Shown here: positions 1 to 12,369 of the stretch, piece after piece
Layout of the letters: each line of letters starts with the position of its first letter
Numbering within the stretch: the first letter of the stretch is position 1
Origin: Morinoia aosen
Taxonomy: Eukaryota; Arthropoda; Malacostraca; Amphipoda; Talitridae
DNA: 64,000 bases
Assembly: GCA_030386875.1 (NCBI GenBank)
Contig: CM059563.1
Coordinates: 52,021,602 to 52,085,601 of the forward strand
Direction of reading: 5' to 3'
Program-made: the position numbers and the translations under genes
The notes under the pieces: model-generated
The model's input: the letters and a program-made list of their open reading frames with translations, nothing else
Told to the model about the DNA's origin: nothing
Database searches by the model: none

Positions 1-1
1 T

Positions 2-598
2 TGCCAGATCAGCGAACACCCATACTACAATCAATCCAAAGGACTAATATATATTCAAGAATACGATGTAGATAATATGGAAGATTTTGTGGAAGGCCTG
101 AAGAGCCAGTACAATATCAGTGACGCTGTCCGTGCCAGCTTCATTAAAACTCGATTCTCCCAAACCACCCCACTCCTACTAACCTTTAATAGCTACACAA
201 CACCAGACTCTATATATATCCCAGGCGAAAAATCGGATACGATAGTATACCCATTTATTAATAGACCAATGATCTGCCACAAATGCCAAAACTACGGCCA
301 CACAGCCAAACACTGCCATAACGAAGCAAACTGTAAACGCTGCGGAGAAACAGGCCATGACAGCGAACACTGTGGCAGCGCCCTCTCCTGCATGCATTGC
401 AAGCGTCAACATGAAACTGGCCACAGAGAATGCCCAAAACATATCATGGAAACAGAAACATGCAAAGTCCAACAAGAACAACGAGTTAATAGGCGTCGTG
501 CTGTACAGATAGTCACAGGACACTCCGAGATACCAATATCAGATACGAACACCCCCACAACTCATTTCAATATAACAATGCAGGTTAAACGAAAAGCG
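2..598 (+). CDS. LINE ORF1, first zinc-knuckle module (partial, ends in frameshift)
   Basis: Nucleic-acid-binding ORF1 protein of the I-like LINE. The frame is open from base 2 with no start visible, so it continues to the left. It carries three CCHC-type knuckles: CHKCQNYGHTAKHC, CKRCGETGHDSEHC and a variant CMHCKRQHETGHREC. The stretch before them (NQSKGLIYIQEYD onward) aligns by eye with the stretch before the knuckles of the following module. This frame stays open to 724, but module-2-like sequence is read in another frame from about 576-600 on, so a frameshift or a fusion point lies there. Confidence 0.75.
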
Positions 599-1856
599 GA
601 AAATTACTCCATGGCTCCTAGAAAAATGTATTGCAAACCAAATCCAAGGAAAACCCAAATCTATTCGATCGGGCGGCAAAAACACATTTATTGTAGAATT
701 AGATCACACACGACAAAAAGATGAAATACAGAAAATCAAAGACATAAACAACATCCCTGTGCAAGTAACAGAAAATAACTATGTAAATCTTTCAAAAGGA
801 CTCGCCTACATCTATAACTACGACTTCACCAACTTCGAGAAATTCAAACAAGGTTTAATGGAAAACCATATAATCAAAAATGTTGAACCAGCAAATTGGA
901 TAAAAAGCCGTAACACAAATGCAAAAGCAATACTTCTAACTTTCAGAGGCTCAACCCCCCCTGAGTATATCGACATCCTTGGCCAAGACTGCAAGAGTAG
1001 GATATATGAATACTTCGACCGCCCTATGATGTGTAAAAAGTGCTTGGAATACAACCATACTGCTAAAAGATGTACCAGTGAAGAGTTCGTGTGTGGAAAA
1101 TGCGCAACAAAAGGCCATGAAGCAACAAATTGCACTGAAAACAACTTGACATGCTACCACTGCGGAAACAATCACAAAACTGGAGACCGGACTTGCCCGG
1201 AACAACGCAAGCAACAAGAACTAATTTCTATCCGTACTAAACAAAACGTATCAAGAGAACAAGCCCTTATAATATACCACAAACGATCCCCACAACTCGA
1301 TCAAAGCTACGCACAAATAACCAGAAATCGAACGGATCAAATACCCAAAGTACCAACCCCCCAACCCTTTATGGCGGCTACCAAAAACCAAACGATCACC
1401 GAACAAAATATGGCTCCCCCACTTTGTAACGAACCAGGTACAACTGATAACACAACCGATACACCAGAAACCAAACCACCGCAAACTTCACAACGCGACC
1501 ACGAAACATGCGAAAAAGAAATACTCCGCATTAAACCCAACCCAACACAATTGCTCAAATCCACAATTAATATTAAAACTACAGCCGAAGGATCTGAAAA
1601 TGAGGAAGATGGCACGAGCGAATGCAACCCTATTATGAGACAAGAAGCCAGACGAATATTCAACGAATTCAAACCCCCAAAGCAGCACAAACCTCCCAAA
1701 ACCCAAAACAAGAAGCGACCAAGATCACGATCAAAATCACGATCCCCCACCTACAGCCGCAACAGACACGATAAACGACAAATTTACTCAGATGAGGAAC
1801 AATCATACTACTCTCGAGACTCTATGATTAGAGATAGATCACCCAAAAGAAAGTAA
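576..1856 (+). CDS. LINE ORF1, second zinc-knuckle module with RS-rich tail
   Basis: Second ORF1 module, in a different frame from the first. It has an N-terminal stretch ending GGKNTFIVELDHTRQKDEI, then NLSKGLAYIYNYD, then three knuckles (CKKCLEYNHTAKRC, CGKCATKGHEATNC, CYHCGNNHKTGDRTC), a long polar low-complexity region, and a basic Arg/Ser tail (RPRSRSKSRSPTYSR) ending RSPKRK. ORF1 proteins of I and jockey elements bind element RNA. The RS tail resembles those of splicing factors and is unusual here. The ORF2 start lies 43 bp after the stop codon. Confidence 0.78.
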   Translation, partial: QCRLNEKRKITPWLLEKCIANQIQGKPKSIRSGGKNTFIVELDHTRQKDEIQKIKDINNIPVQVTENNYVNLSKGLAYIYNYDFTNFEKFKQGLMENHIIKNVEPANWIKSRNTNAKAILLTFRGSTPPEYIDILGQDCKSRIYEYFDRPMMCKKCLEYNHTAKRCTSEEFVCGKCATKGHEATNCTENNLTCYHCGNNHKTGDRTCPEQRKQQELISIRTKQNVSREQALIIYHKRSPQLDQSYAQITRNRTDQIPKVPTPQPFMAATKNQTITEQNMAPPLCNEPGTTDNTTDTPETKPPQTSQRDHETCEKEILRIKPNPTQLLKSTINIKTTAEGSENEEDGTSECNPIMRQEARRIFNEFKPPKQHKPPKTQNKKRPRSRSKSRSPTYSRNRHDKRQIYSDEEQSYYSRDSMIRDRSPKRK

Positions 1857-1899
1857 CTAATTGAACGATTGAATAACAAAATCAAATCAAACACACCCC

Positions 1900-3395
1900 A
1901 TGGCTAACGTAGGAATCCTGCAGTGGAACTGCCAAGGCATCAGGGGAAAGAAAGATGAACTAATGGAAACAATAAACAACCACCAACCCAGTATAATAGC
2001 ACTTCAAGAAACAAAGCTATGGGATAACTGCCAGTTTAGAATAAACGGCTACAGTGATGTGCTACGACACGGTCATTACAACAGAACCCCCCATGGAGGT
2101 GTTGGAATATATGTCCATAGCTCAATACCTTTTTGTGAACTGAATCTACAGACTGAACTACAAAGCGTGGCCATTCAAGTAAACATAGGACAGCTGATAA
2201 CCATCTGCAGCATCTACATACCCGGTAGACAAACAGTCACAAACGAAAAACTAAATAACCTAATCCACCAACTACCGAATCCTTTCATCCTAGCCGGCGA
2301 CTTCAACGGACACAGCACCATATGGGGCTGTAAGAATACAGATAATAGGGGGAAGCTGATAGAAACTGTTATTACTAACAATAACCTTTGCCTATTAAAT
2401 ACCGGTTCACCCACTAGAATAGGATACAATTCAGAATCAGCTATTGATCTGACAATTTGCTCACCTACATTGGCCGTGCTATTAGACTGGGTTGCTTTCG
2501 ACTCGCCGGGTGATAGCGATCATTGCCCAATTTTGATCACCTACCTTAACGAAAATCGCCCCAACCAACCCCCATCAACTATCTGGAACTACTCAAAAGC
2601 TAACTGGGATCTATATTCCAATAACAATGCATGGAACAAGCCGATGTTGAACACAACAACTAATAACGAACAACTACTCACCGACTTATACCAGCGGTTC
2701 TATTCAGCAGCTGAAAAAGCCATCCCAACTTATATACCAGGAAAATACTACCCCAAACCATGGTGGACAAAAGAACTCCAAGAATCAAAAGAAGAAAGAG
2801 AAAAACTTTACAAGAAATACCACCGCAATAAAAATCTTACTAACTTAATTAACTGGAAACGAGCAAGGGCAAATCATAAATACAAAATTCGAGCAAGCAA
2901 ACAGGAAACGTGGAAGAATTTCGTAAACCAACTTAATAAATATACACCAATGGCCAGAGTGTACGAAACAATAAGAAAAATAAAAGGTCGAGTAGAAAGA
3001 AAAGTCCATATATTAATCGAAAACAATATACACTACAGCACAATCCCTGATATTGTGAATAAACTGGCGGAGAATTTCAGCGAAGTGTCAAGCGATCAAA
3101 GCTATTCCCCTGAATTTCAACAAATAAAAACCGCAAATGAAACTATACCGATCCATTTCAGTTCGCCAAACGTAGAAATCTATAACCAAACTTTCCATAT
3201 GCATGAATTTGAATCCGCCCTAAGAAAAACTAAAAACACATCACCAGGAAACGACAAAATAACATACGACATGATCAAACACCTAAAACTACCAGCTAAA
3301 CAATACATCTTGAACACTTCTAACAAATTCTGGACAACGGGCTACTTCCCACCACAATGGCAGCACTCAATAATAATACCAATCCCAAAACCTGG
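1900..3395 (+). CDS. LINE ORF2, 5' part: AP endonuclease and start of RT
   Basis: N-terminal part of the LINE polyprotein. The start is the first ATG after ORF1. The apurinic-type endonuclease domain shows QWNCQG, LQETK, LAGDFNGH and SDHCP, the residues that bind metal and cut target DNA. The RT fingers begin with NTSPGNDKITYDMIKHL. The reading frame then runs into the LTR element at 3396, after IPIPKPG, and the same frame resumes at 11483 with GKDHSKPNNYRPIALTS. Until the insertion this was one uninterrupted protein. Confidence 0.9.
3392..3395. repeat. Target-site duplication CTGG, left of LTR element
   Basis: CTGG directly precedes the TG of the left LTR and recurs at 11483-11486 directly after the CA of the right LTR. 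A 4-bp duplication is usual for Ty3/gypsy-type integrases. The codon it interrupts belongs to LINE ORF2, so the empty site can be deduced exactly. Confidence 0.85.
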
Positions 3396-5065
3396 TGTTG
3401 CGATACAGAGAAAGGGGTGGGTTTAGGACCCCCTTTCCATACGCTGAGGGAATTCCAACCCCCACACATGTTATAGTATTATCCTTTATGCTTGCGTACA
3501 CCTGTATACCAGACATGGAGAATAAAAGAATTTGAAAGATTAAGACACATTTATTTTTGAGATGAACACGTGGATAAACACACAAGGCATGGGAACGAAA
3601 TGATTTGAAATGGCACAGCGGCGTCAATGAAAAATACGTAAGTTTCTACCGCCATAATATTTAAACACGACATCATACAAATGTGCTGCTTACCGAGCCT
3701 TCAAGTTACAAATACTCCCTCGTTGACAACGATTCACGCATCCACAGTAACACAAATCATAATATTTGCGAGAGTAACACATCACGATTTAACCTGGAAT
3801 TGTGACACGGTGTCGAATCATACAACGGGAAGTCGATCCTCGACTAAATAGACACAATAAATCGGTTGCCTATAAAATTAGATGATCCTTCACGATACTT
3901 TGGAAAGCACTTATCTGTGTGCTGCTCTACATCTGAAATTGAACTTCAATCACCACCTAAAAGAGCTCTCACAACTATGAAACACTCGCACTTTTGATAA
4001 TAAATGATTCACTGATGGACATTCACTGACGATGCTGTTGCTCACTGCTAATGTTCCGCGTCGTAGCTTTAGGTTTGCTGCAGGTGTAGGCTGATGTCTT
4101 GCCCGCGCTGCAGCGACGCCTCTGCCGCTCCCTCATCGTGCCGCCGGCATTCCAACTCGAGTTCACAGCCGCCGTGGTGCCTGGAGTGTCTTAAGAGTCT
4201 CAATGGCAAGCCACTTCACTGTAGATTTGCGTGTTGCTTTACGCATTGTGGGTGGACGAACTTAACTGTTTGCCATTTGCAATGTTGACGACTGCCGCTG
4301 AAGTTGACTGTGAGTTCGACCCCGATGCACAGATGTTGAATGCTCTTGGTTGAATCTCCGACGCGTTTATTCATGACGATCACCGATGCGAGGCTGGTTT
4401 ACTTCGATTAGGCTTCCTTTGTAAGACGATGCTTCAATGACTTCCGACGTCCAACGTTATTTTATGTGCCTCGAATTATTAACTTTCAAGTTGCAGTTGG
4501 GTATAAGGCCAGCCGACGAGGCTGGCCTATTGTGTAGAACACCCTCAGACGTCTTGCGCAGTCTCTCACGTGTGTTCAAAAATTCCTCCCCATGCTTCCT
4601 TCTACGGGCCTTGTATGTGTTTCGCTTCCCTCTTTCTCGATCGTTCTCGACGCTTCTATTCTACAGAGGCAGCATCTGCAACCTTATTGGCGGAATTCTT
4701 GCTCGTTCTGACGTCTGGGACTCTCATTGGTGCGTGTTGAGACACACCTTCTTGCGTCATACCTTTGGCGCGCGGTGATTCGCTTAGATTGTGTGGGCCT
4801 CTGTTACTACGTCACATCCGCCCAACGCCCTCGAAACCCCGGCTTGCCTTGTGATACCTCTACCCCAAACAATCGCCGCTTGTTTTTCCGACCGAACAGT
4901 TAAGAATTGTCCTTAACACACACGTGCAAACTTTGGTCCACATTCTCACGCTCAAGAATAACAGTGATAACGGTTTTTACACATTTTCTTAAAGTATTTT
5001 GGCAAAAAAATATGAAGTTACGAGACATGTTTCCCAAAATCTTGTGAGGGTAGTATTTCTGGACA
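3396..5065. repeat. Left LTR (1,670 bp)
   Basis: Starts TGTTGCG, ends GGACA, and is practically identical to 9813-11482. Its first 55 bases hold a small inverted repeat (GAAAGGGG / CCCCTTTC). The short open frames inside (113 and 64 codons) occur unchanged in both LTRs and resemble no protein I know, so I do not call them genes. Confidence 0.92.
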
Positions 5066-5724
5066 ATACCCTCATCGCCCCAGAAAAATTTGGGCCAACT
5101 TGCAAAGTTGGTTCAAATTTTCACCCGTTAATTTTAATTATGACCGTGACATACCCCTTACGTTTAAAAATTAGAAAATGTTCATCCCCTTCTTTCAATT
5201 CCTTCGCTTTCCCCGACATCAGAATGTCCTTACGTATCACCTCATGATTTACCTTCTTGCAACACGCCTATGTTGACGCTTTTATAACAAAAATTCATTA
5301 ATGCCTGACACACACTAAATAATTGAAACGCATTTCTTACACACATTATTTTAGTACGCAAATAGCAAAGAACACAGTAAAGGTACCGCACATATCCGAC
5401 AACTTACACGCATCAAATAAAACACACACGACATATTATTCTCGAATTGCTCTCGGCAATTCATCGACATAGATAAACATATCAATTAGAGAACGAAAAA
5501 TCGGCGAATTTGTTACAAGCAGAGACATCCTTTCAGCTTTCTCGGTTGCAATCCACCTAAAAACACAATCTCCAATGGAGGTAATTTTCCGACCTCAAGT
5601 TTTCTTCCTCATAATTATCATTTCATCCTTTGATTCAAAGTAGACGTTTCCTTGCAACAAACTTGCTGTTGCTCCTCCTGCGCGCCTAGTTACAGCTTGT
5701 GGTTGTTGTTCCTGTGACTTGTTG

Positions 5725-5852
5725 CTCCTCGGCTTGCTACTGATCCTCGGCTTGCTACTGATTCTGGCTTGCTACTGATCCTGGCTTGCTACTGATCCTG
5801 GCTTGCTACTGATCCTGGCTTGCTACTGATCCTGGCTTGCTACTGATACTGG
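5725..5852. repeat. 17-bp tandem repeat in LTR element, ~7 units
   Basis: The unit GGCTTGCTACTGATCCT is repeated head to tail about seven times, with small changes in the first units. Confidence 0.85.
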
Positions 5853-6493
5853 AGAGGGCCCCCTGCTGAGAATCGAAGTTACTGAAGCTTTTCCATAAAA
5901 AATTCATCCTTGGCGTCACGTGAATTCGTGGAAAATTCCGTAGATCCTCGTTGCGTAAACTCGCGGACAAATCCTGTAGATTACGGCGTCAATACGCGTT
6001 GGACTCCCACGTCGGAGCTCATAAGCTCTTTCATTATAATTGTAGAAAATGAAGCACATTTATTTGCGAAGACCTTCAGGTTTTGTTCTCAGTCAGCTCG
6101 GCGCCTAGCATGACATCAACCCCTTAGGTTCGCGTTATAGTGCCAAGATCAACTTCCGTAAATACGCGTTTAATTGTCTAACATGGTTACTTGGTAATCG
6201 AGAGACAGCGCATTACATGGTCGCTCAACGTAAGAATGGTTCCTCGGTTTCCTTCAAATCTGCCTTGAGTGAGGCGGACGTGAGCTACGCGAAGAATTCC
6301 TCCATACACACATAAAATATTTAATTTCCGGTATCCTCAACCAACTCTAGACAAAGCCGAAATTCGTTCGACGGTGTTACTAATCGGTCAAATCACCTCA
6401 CAAGACTATATGAACATTATTACGCATGATGTACGAACTCGCAGGAGATTTACCTTGTAGGCCGAAATCCTGAATACGCACCAATAAAAAAAA

Positions 6494-6816
6494 ACACATA
6501 TACATTGGGTATTGTCAAGGCGTCTAACTTTACATTATACTCTGCCGCGAAGGCTTTTCTAACGATCAGACATTATGACAACACCGACACACCAGAAAAA
6601 TTTACACATACATTGGGTACTATCAGGTCATCGGACTTTACGTTATACTCGGCCGCGAAGGCTTTTCTAGCGATCCGACATTCTAACAATACCGACATAC
6701 CAAAAAAAATTACACATACATTAGGTATTATCAGGTCATCGGACTTTACGTTATACTCGGCCGCGAAGGCTTTTCTGGCGATCCGACATTCTAACAATAC
6801 CGACATACAAAGAAAT
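6494..6816. repeat. ~108-bp tandem repeat in LTR element, 3 units
   Basis: Three units, each beginning ACACATA(TA)CATT and containing GCCGCGAAGGCTTTTCT. Units 2 and 3 are more alike than either is to unit 1. An apparent 108-codon open frame spans them only because the period happens to be near a multiple of three. Confidence 0.85.
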
Positions 6817-9812
6817 GCAGAAATAAAATAGACATAACTTAAAATTTATCCGATTCTCAGCCCCAGATTCAGAGCAGCACATTTTAAATGATTCCACGTT
6901 GCTCGACGACATCGTTCGTACATACGATTTGTATATATTCTTTCTGTTTCAGAGCTTCACTAACGTCGTTAAACAACGCATTAAGGGAATTATCACCCTA
7001 ATGATTATATCATGCCTACACGACAATGAACAAAAAGAAATTAATGACGTACACCAATGATGTTTGAGAATGACCAGCGTCAGCGTCAACAACATTATGG
7101 GGAAAGAGTGATCAAGAAATTCCCACACCACGGCGCTGACACCTTCACCAGTTTGACTCAAATAACTCGTCATTTTTGATACGACACATTTATAAATCAA
7201 TGTTACTGATCATACTCTCTCAGACATTTCTTACTTTCAAATCCTACATTATAACCTCACGTAATACCACACCTAACTTCACGCACAAGAGAATTTTATA
7301 GCCTTGGCTCAGAACGGCCATAAATTACATAGCTTCGCTGCACCGCAGACTGTCACGCTGATTCTTATTGTCAAGATAAATTCCATGTATTCACTGCAAT
7401 GCTTTTCATTTCAATTCTCACGCTGTATTAAATCCATCTAACAGAAAATAAAGTCTCCATATGGAATATTGTACATTTCCGACAATGTGAAACGCTCATA
7501 TTTCCGTGAAGCTAACTCGTTAACTTTGCCTAAGCAAGAACACACTCTCAGTGTTACACAATAATTCAGTTTGAATTACCAACGAGAATGGACAGCATCA
7601 TTTAAGAGTTTATAACAATATTAAATGCATTACGCTTGCAACTTCAAAAACGAAATTTATACATCGAGTATTGTAGCTGACTTCATGAAATTCTCACTTT
7701 GATACAGCAAAAATCCTCCTTGATACAGCAAATCTCCTCTTTAATTTTCATTAACTCCTTAGGAACAAACTCCAATTGGGTGGTATATTCCAGTGTTAAC
7801 AAAATTATTAAAAGTTTCAATTCATCATGGTGAGCATCAACTTGAAAGTTCCTATTCTGGGCAATCAACGATTTAAACAAAAATGCGAGCTCAAAATTCA
7901 ATACGCGCTCAAACTGATACAGAAAATTTATTTTATCGGCGACATGTAACCGTTTAGACTACAAAAAAATTGCATTTAATCCACGTGTTTACCTTTTAAA
8001 ATCTACAGACACTTGATATAATAAAAATTCCTTCCTACCTGAAGGCAGCTAGGATTGAATAATCTTAAATTACTACGCTCTACCGTCGAATTCACATCAA
8101 AAGGAAATTTTTAAACATCATGAATTTATAAAAGTTAAGGAAGCAAAATTTTTATGCTCAGTGAATTTGATATAAAGGTATAGATTGACTCATGTCAGGG
8201 TCGAACTGGATTGTACACTTGGCACATGGGAAAATTTACCCAAAATATTTAATGATTTTAGTGCATTATTATTGAAGCAATTATTTAAATTCTCACTCTG
8301 ATGCACTGGAGCTTAGCACAATGATCTTGTGAATAGAAGGAGGATCAATTTACTTTACTTAGCACACGAGCAGAGGCGTCATTTATTTCTAAATGCCTAC
8401 AATTAGACCACGAACTAAATGTGCAGCATCGTTGAAAATCATCACTTACTTTAAAACACTACATTTAATTTTTATCCTAAGCACCGTCACTTAATTCATT
8501 CAACAATTTGCAACAAAAAAAAATTTTTACCGCACATTTGATGGCAGGGAAATTTATTCTCAAAAACTTCGTCACCATATCTCAGAAAAATTTTGTTTTT
8601 ATCATCACAATTAAATACTCGGATTTTAATGAATGAAACTGTGGATCATATCGCCAAAGCTGGTTTGAAAGGAATTGTCTGACTCTAAGTTACACAAAAC
8701 CTCAAGCATTTTCACCACATAATTTGAACTGGTCACAATATGAAATTTGACTTGTACAGTCATTAGCTATCCCTGCCCACTAAGAAAAATTAACATTCAT
8801 TTCAATGGTTCAACTGATATAGGGCGGTGACTGCTAAAATTTAACGTATAAAAAATAGGGATCCATTGCTCTCAACATGTCAGTCAGTAAATTGTAATGG
8901 ATCGATACATCCTGGAAACATTCAATTCAAATTCAGCATATGTTACTCATCATAAATTAAATGCTCAAACGCCTCGAATCCAATATTAATCACGTTGCTA
9001 AAGCTGATTGGAGAAGCTTGACACAAACGAGGCCAAAAAAAATTCTGCAAATTATTTATAAGTGAGGTATCCTTTAAAAATAACAATTCCAACTAGATTA
9101 ATTGCTAAAATGTCTCAAAGCCCGAAAAATGTAAACTTGTCTCGAAGATTCACTTGTGCTAAGGCGGTGTTTGCTGAAGTTAATGCGTCATTTTCCACAG
9201 CCAATGCTGCACACCTAAATTCAGTTACATCTAATAATGGTACAGATCATAGAAAGATTCTACCAAAAATTCAGCACTCAAGAAAAATTTTATCGAACAG
9301 ATTATCAAGAAGATAGAGTAAGTTGAACTTTGATGCAATATTCCCTTAGACAATATTAACTCAATAAACTTAGCGGCACAAAAAAATGAGCAAAGATTCC
9401 AGAAGGTATAAATTTCTCGTAGCATTTCGAAAATTAATGGCCATGGATCACACACAGTCACGTGCACTTCAAATAAGGCGCTCAGAAAATGGTTAGACTG
9501 CAGCTCCCAGAATCTCAAATTTTATTACTCCGTCCTCCAACAGCGCGATCGGCGGTAGGCATCGGTATACAGCACGCCCGGTGCAGGCGACGGGCACCGC
9601 TCTACGTTAGAATTTTACTCCAAAAATTGGAATGTCCACGAAATGACACGGGGTGTTTGTACTTGCAGAAAATTCTGCTTAATTATCGAGCGACTGTTTG
9701 ACTGAATTAAAAGAAACAGAAATTTTTGGACAACTGAAATGAATTCCTTTAAAATTTCCAAGCTGACATACAGACAGTACGCTTGCACAGGACAATTAAT
9801 ATATATTTCTCC

Positions 9813-11482
9813 TGTTGCGATACAGAGAAAGGGGTGGGTTTAGGACCCCCTTTCCATACGCTGAGGGAATTCCAACCCCCACACATGTTATAGTATTATC
9901 CTTTATGCTTGCGTACACCTGTATACCAGACATGGAGAATAAAAGAATTTGAAAGATTAAGACACATTTATTTTTGAGATGAACACGTGGATAAACACAC
10001 AAGGCATGGGAACGAAATGATTTGAAATGGCACAGCGGCGTCAATGAAAAATACGTAAGTTTCTACCGCCATAATATTTAAACACGACATCATACAAATG
10101 TGCTGCTTACCGAGCCTTCAAGTTACAAATACTCCCTCGTTGACAACGATTCACGCATCCACAGTAACACAAATCATAATATTTGCGAGAGTAACACATC
10201 ACGATTTAACCTGGAATTGTGACACGGTGTCGAATCATACAACGGGAAGTCGATCCTCGACTAAATAGACACAATAAATCGGTTGCCTATAAAATTAGAT
10301 GATCCTTCACGATACTTTGGAAAGCACTTATCTGTGTGCTGCTCTACATCTGAAATTGAACTTCAATCACCACCTAAAAGAGCTCTCACAACTATGAAAC
10401 ACTCGCACTTTTGATAATAAATGATTCACTGATGGACATTCACTGACGATGCTGTTGCTCACTGCTAATGTTCCGCGTCGTAGCTTTAGGTTTGCTGCAG
10501 GTGTAGGCTGATGTCTTGCCCGCGCTGCAGCGACGCCTCTGCCGCTCCCTCATCGTGCCGCCGGCATTCCAACTCGAGTTCACAGCCGCCGTGGTGCCTG
10601 GAGTGTCTTAAGAGTCTCAATGGCAAGCCACTTCACTGTAGATTTGCGTGTTGCTTTACGCATTGTGGGTGGACGAACTTAACTGTTTGCCATTTGCAAT
10701 GTTGACGACTGCCGCTGAAGTTGACTGTGAGTTCGACCCCGATGCACAGATGTTGAATGCTCTTGGTTGAATCTCCGACGCGTTTATTCATGACGATCAC
10801 CGATGCGAGGCTGGTTTACTTCGATTAGGCTTCCTTTGTAAGACGATGCTTCAATGACTTCCGACGTCCAACGTTATTTTATGTGCCTCGAATTATTAAC
10901 TTTCAAGTTGCAGTTGGGTATAAGGCCAGCCGACGAGGCTGGCCTATTGTGTAGAACACCCTCAGACGTCTTGCGCAGTCTCTCACGTGTGTTCAAAAAT
11001 TCCTCCCCATGCTTCCTTCTACGGGCCTTATATGTGTTTCGCTTCCCTCTTTCTCGATCGTTCTCGACGCTTCTATTCTACAGAGGCAGCATCTGCAACC
11101 TTATTGGCGGAATTCTTGCTCGTTCTGACGTCTGGGACTCTCATTGGTGCGTGTTGAGACACACCTTCTTGCGTCATACCTTTGGCGCGCGGTGATTCGC
11201 TTAGATTGTGTGGGCCTCTGTTACTACGTCACATCCGCCCAACGCCCTCGAAACCCCGGCTTGCCTTGTGATACCTCTACCCCAAACAATCGCCGCTTGT
11301 TTTTCCGACCGAACAGTTAAGAATTGTCCTTAACACACACGTGCAAACTTTGGTCCACATTCTCACGCTCAAGAATAACAGTGATAACGGTTTTTACACA
11401 TTTTCTTAAAGTATTTTGGCAAAAAAATATGAAGTTACGAGACATGTTTCCCAAAATCTTGTGAGGGTAGTATTTCTGGACA
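9813..11482. repeat. Right LTR (1,670 bp)
   Basis: Copy of 3396-5065 at a constant offset of 6,417 bp. The only substitution I noticed is A at 11030 against G at 4613. It is followed directly by the second CTGG target copy and then LINE ORF2. Confidence 0.92.
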
Positions 11483-12143
11483 CTGGAAAAGACCACAGTA
11501 AGCCGAACAACTACAGACCGATCGCACTAACGAGCTGTCTGTGCAAACTTATGGAACGAATGATCAATAACCGACTGATAGAATATTTTGATATGCATAA
11601 CATAATAAATAAAGCGCAGTGTGGATGCAGGAGAGGGCGTAGCACTGTAGATCACTTGGTCAGACTAGACTCAACCGTAAGATTAGCCTTTGCAAACAGA
11701 GAACACTTCATTTCAGTGTTTTTTGACCTCGAAAAAGCTTATGACAGAACATGGAAATATGGGATTATACGTGACTTATTTGACATTGGACTCAGGGGTA
11801 GACTACCAATTTTCATCACCAAATTCTTAGAACATAGAACACTGAGTGTCCGAGTGGATAACTATAACTCAAACACCTACGAACAGCGAAACGGAGTCCC
11901 TCAAGGCAGTGTCCTCTCAGTTACATTATTTGCCCTCAAAATAAACGACATAGCTAAACAGATTCCACCGGACAACAATTTCCATTACTCTCTATATGTT
12001 GACGACTTGCAAGTCGGATACCACCACCAAGACCTCCAGGTCATTCAAAACAAAATGCAATCCTGTATTGATAATATATTTAAGTGGTCTCAAAATCATG
12101 GATTCAAATTTTCACTGAGCAAAAGTAAAGCTATTCATTTTAA
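11483..12143 (+). CDS. LINE ORF2, middle part: reverse transcriptase core
   Basis: Continues the endonuclease-RT protein that stops at 3395. RT motifs occur in order: NNYRPIALTSCLCKLMERM, QCGCRRGRSTVDHL, FFDLEKAYDRTW (first catalytic Asp), NGVPQGSVLS and LYVDDLQVG (the YVDD catalytic pair), then FSLSKSKAIHFN. The frame is that of 1900-3395. It is broken at the TTAA of the MITE insertion. Confidence 0.9.
12140..12143. repeat. TTAA target duplication, left of MITE
   Basis: TTAA precedes the CCC terminus and recurs at 12366-12369. TTAA duplications are the signature of piggyBac-type transposition. Confidence 0.85.
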
Positions 12144-12365
12144 CCCTTTAACGCCCCAGAGGACACCAGTGTCCTCTTTCAAAATTCCCCTTCAATATAT
12201 TTTATTTCTTATTCAATTAGTTCCCTAATGTGTTCTTTGAAGTTCTCTGCCGAGTGGCAGTTCTTATCCCATCCTGATATCGGTGACTGCCAGATGCCAG
12301 AGCCAGTTTAGTGACGATGGTTGTGTTAACGGTAATATGAGTACAAAAATTCGGACGTTAAAGGG
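12144..12365. mobile_element. piggyBac-like MITE, 222 bp
   Basis: The termini are CCCTTTAACG and CGTTAAAGGG, perfect 10-bp inverted repeats starting with CCC, flanked by TTAA on both sides. There is no coding capacity. A short palindrome (AGGACACCAGTGTCCT) lies near the left end. It inserted in the RT region of LINE ORF2. Confidence 0.88.
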
Positions 12366-12369
12366 TTAA

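Larger units (their letters stand above)
5066..9812. other. Internal region of LTR element, no coding capacity seen
   Basis: AT-rich, with stops in all frames and no reading frame longer than about 100 codons. It contains two short tandem arrays (listed separately). I see no retroviral-type motif, tRNA-like sequence or fragment of a host exon. Confidence 0.7.
3396..11482. mobile_element. Non-autonomous 8.1-kb LTR element (LARD-like) nested in LINE ORF2
   Basis: Two 1,670-bp direct repeats starting TGTTGCGATA and ending TCTGGACA enclose 4,747 bp. The termini are TG...CA and a 4-bp target duplication CTGG flanks the whole. I saw one difference between the LTRs (G at 4613, A at 11030), which implies recent insertion. 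No gag, protease, RT, RNase H or integrase motif is visible in any frame of the internal part, and no convincing primer-binding site beginning TGG follows either LTR. Both strands carry AATAAA-like signals in the LTR, so I leave the orientation open. It must have been mobilised by proteins from another element. Confidence 0.88.

Noticed and set aside
1251-1750. Minus-strand frames of 72-137 codons opposite LINE ORF1
   Set aside because: Shadows of the A/C-rich ORF1 coding strand; sequence is low-complexity Gly/Val/Ser.
3396-5065. Small protein genes in the LTR (113, 86 and 64 codons)
   Set aside because: They are duplicated only because the LTR is duplicated; no known domain, no start context or splice logic.
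3396-11482. Segmental duplication rather than LTR element
   Set aside because: TG...CA ends, 4-bp target duplication and exact restoration of the LINE frame when removed all favour LTR retrotransposition.
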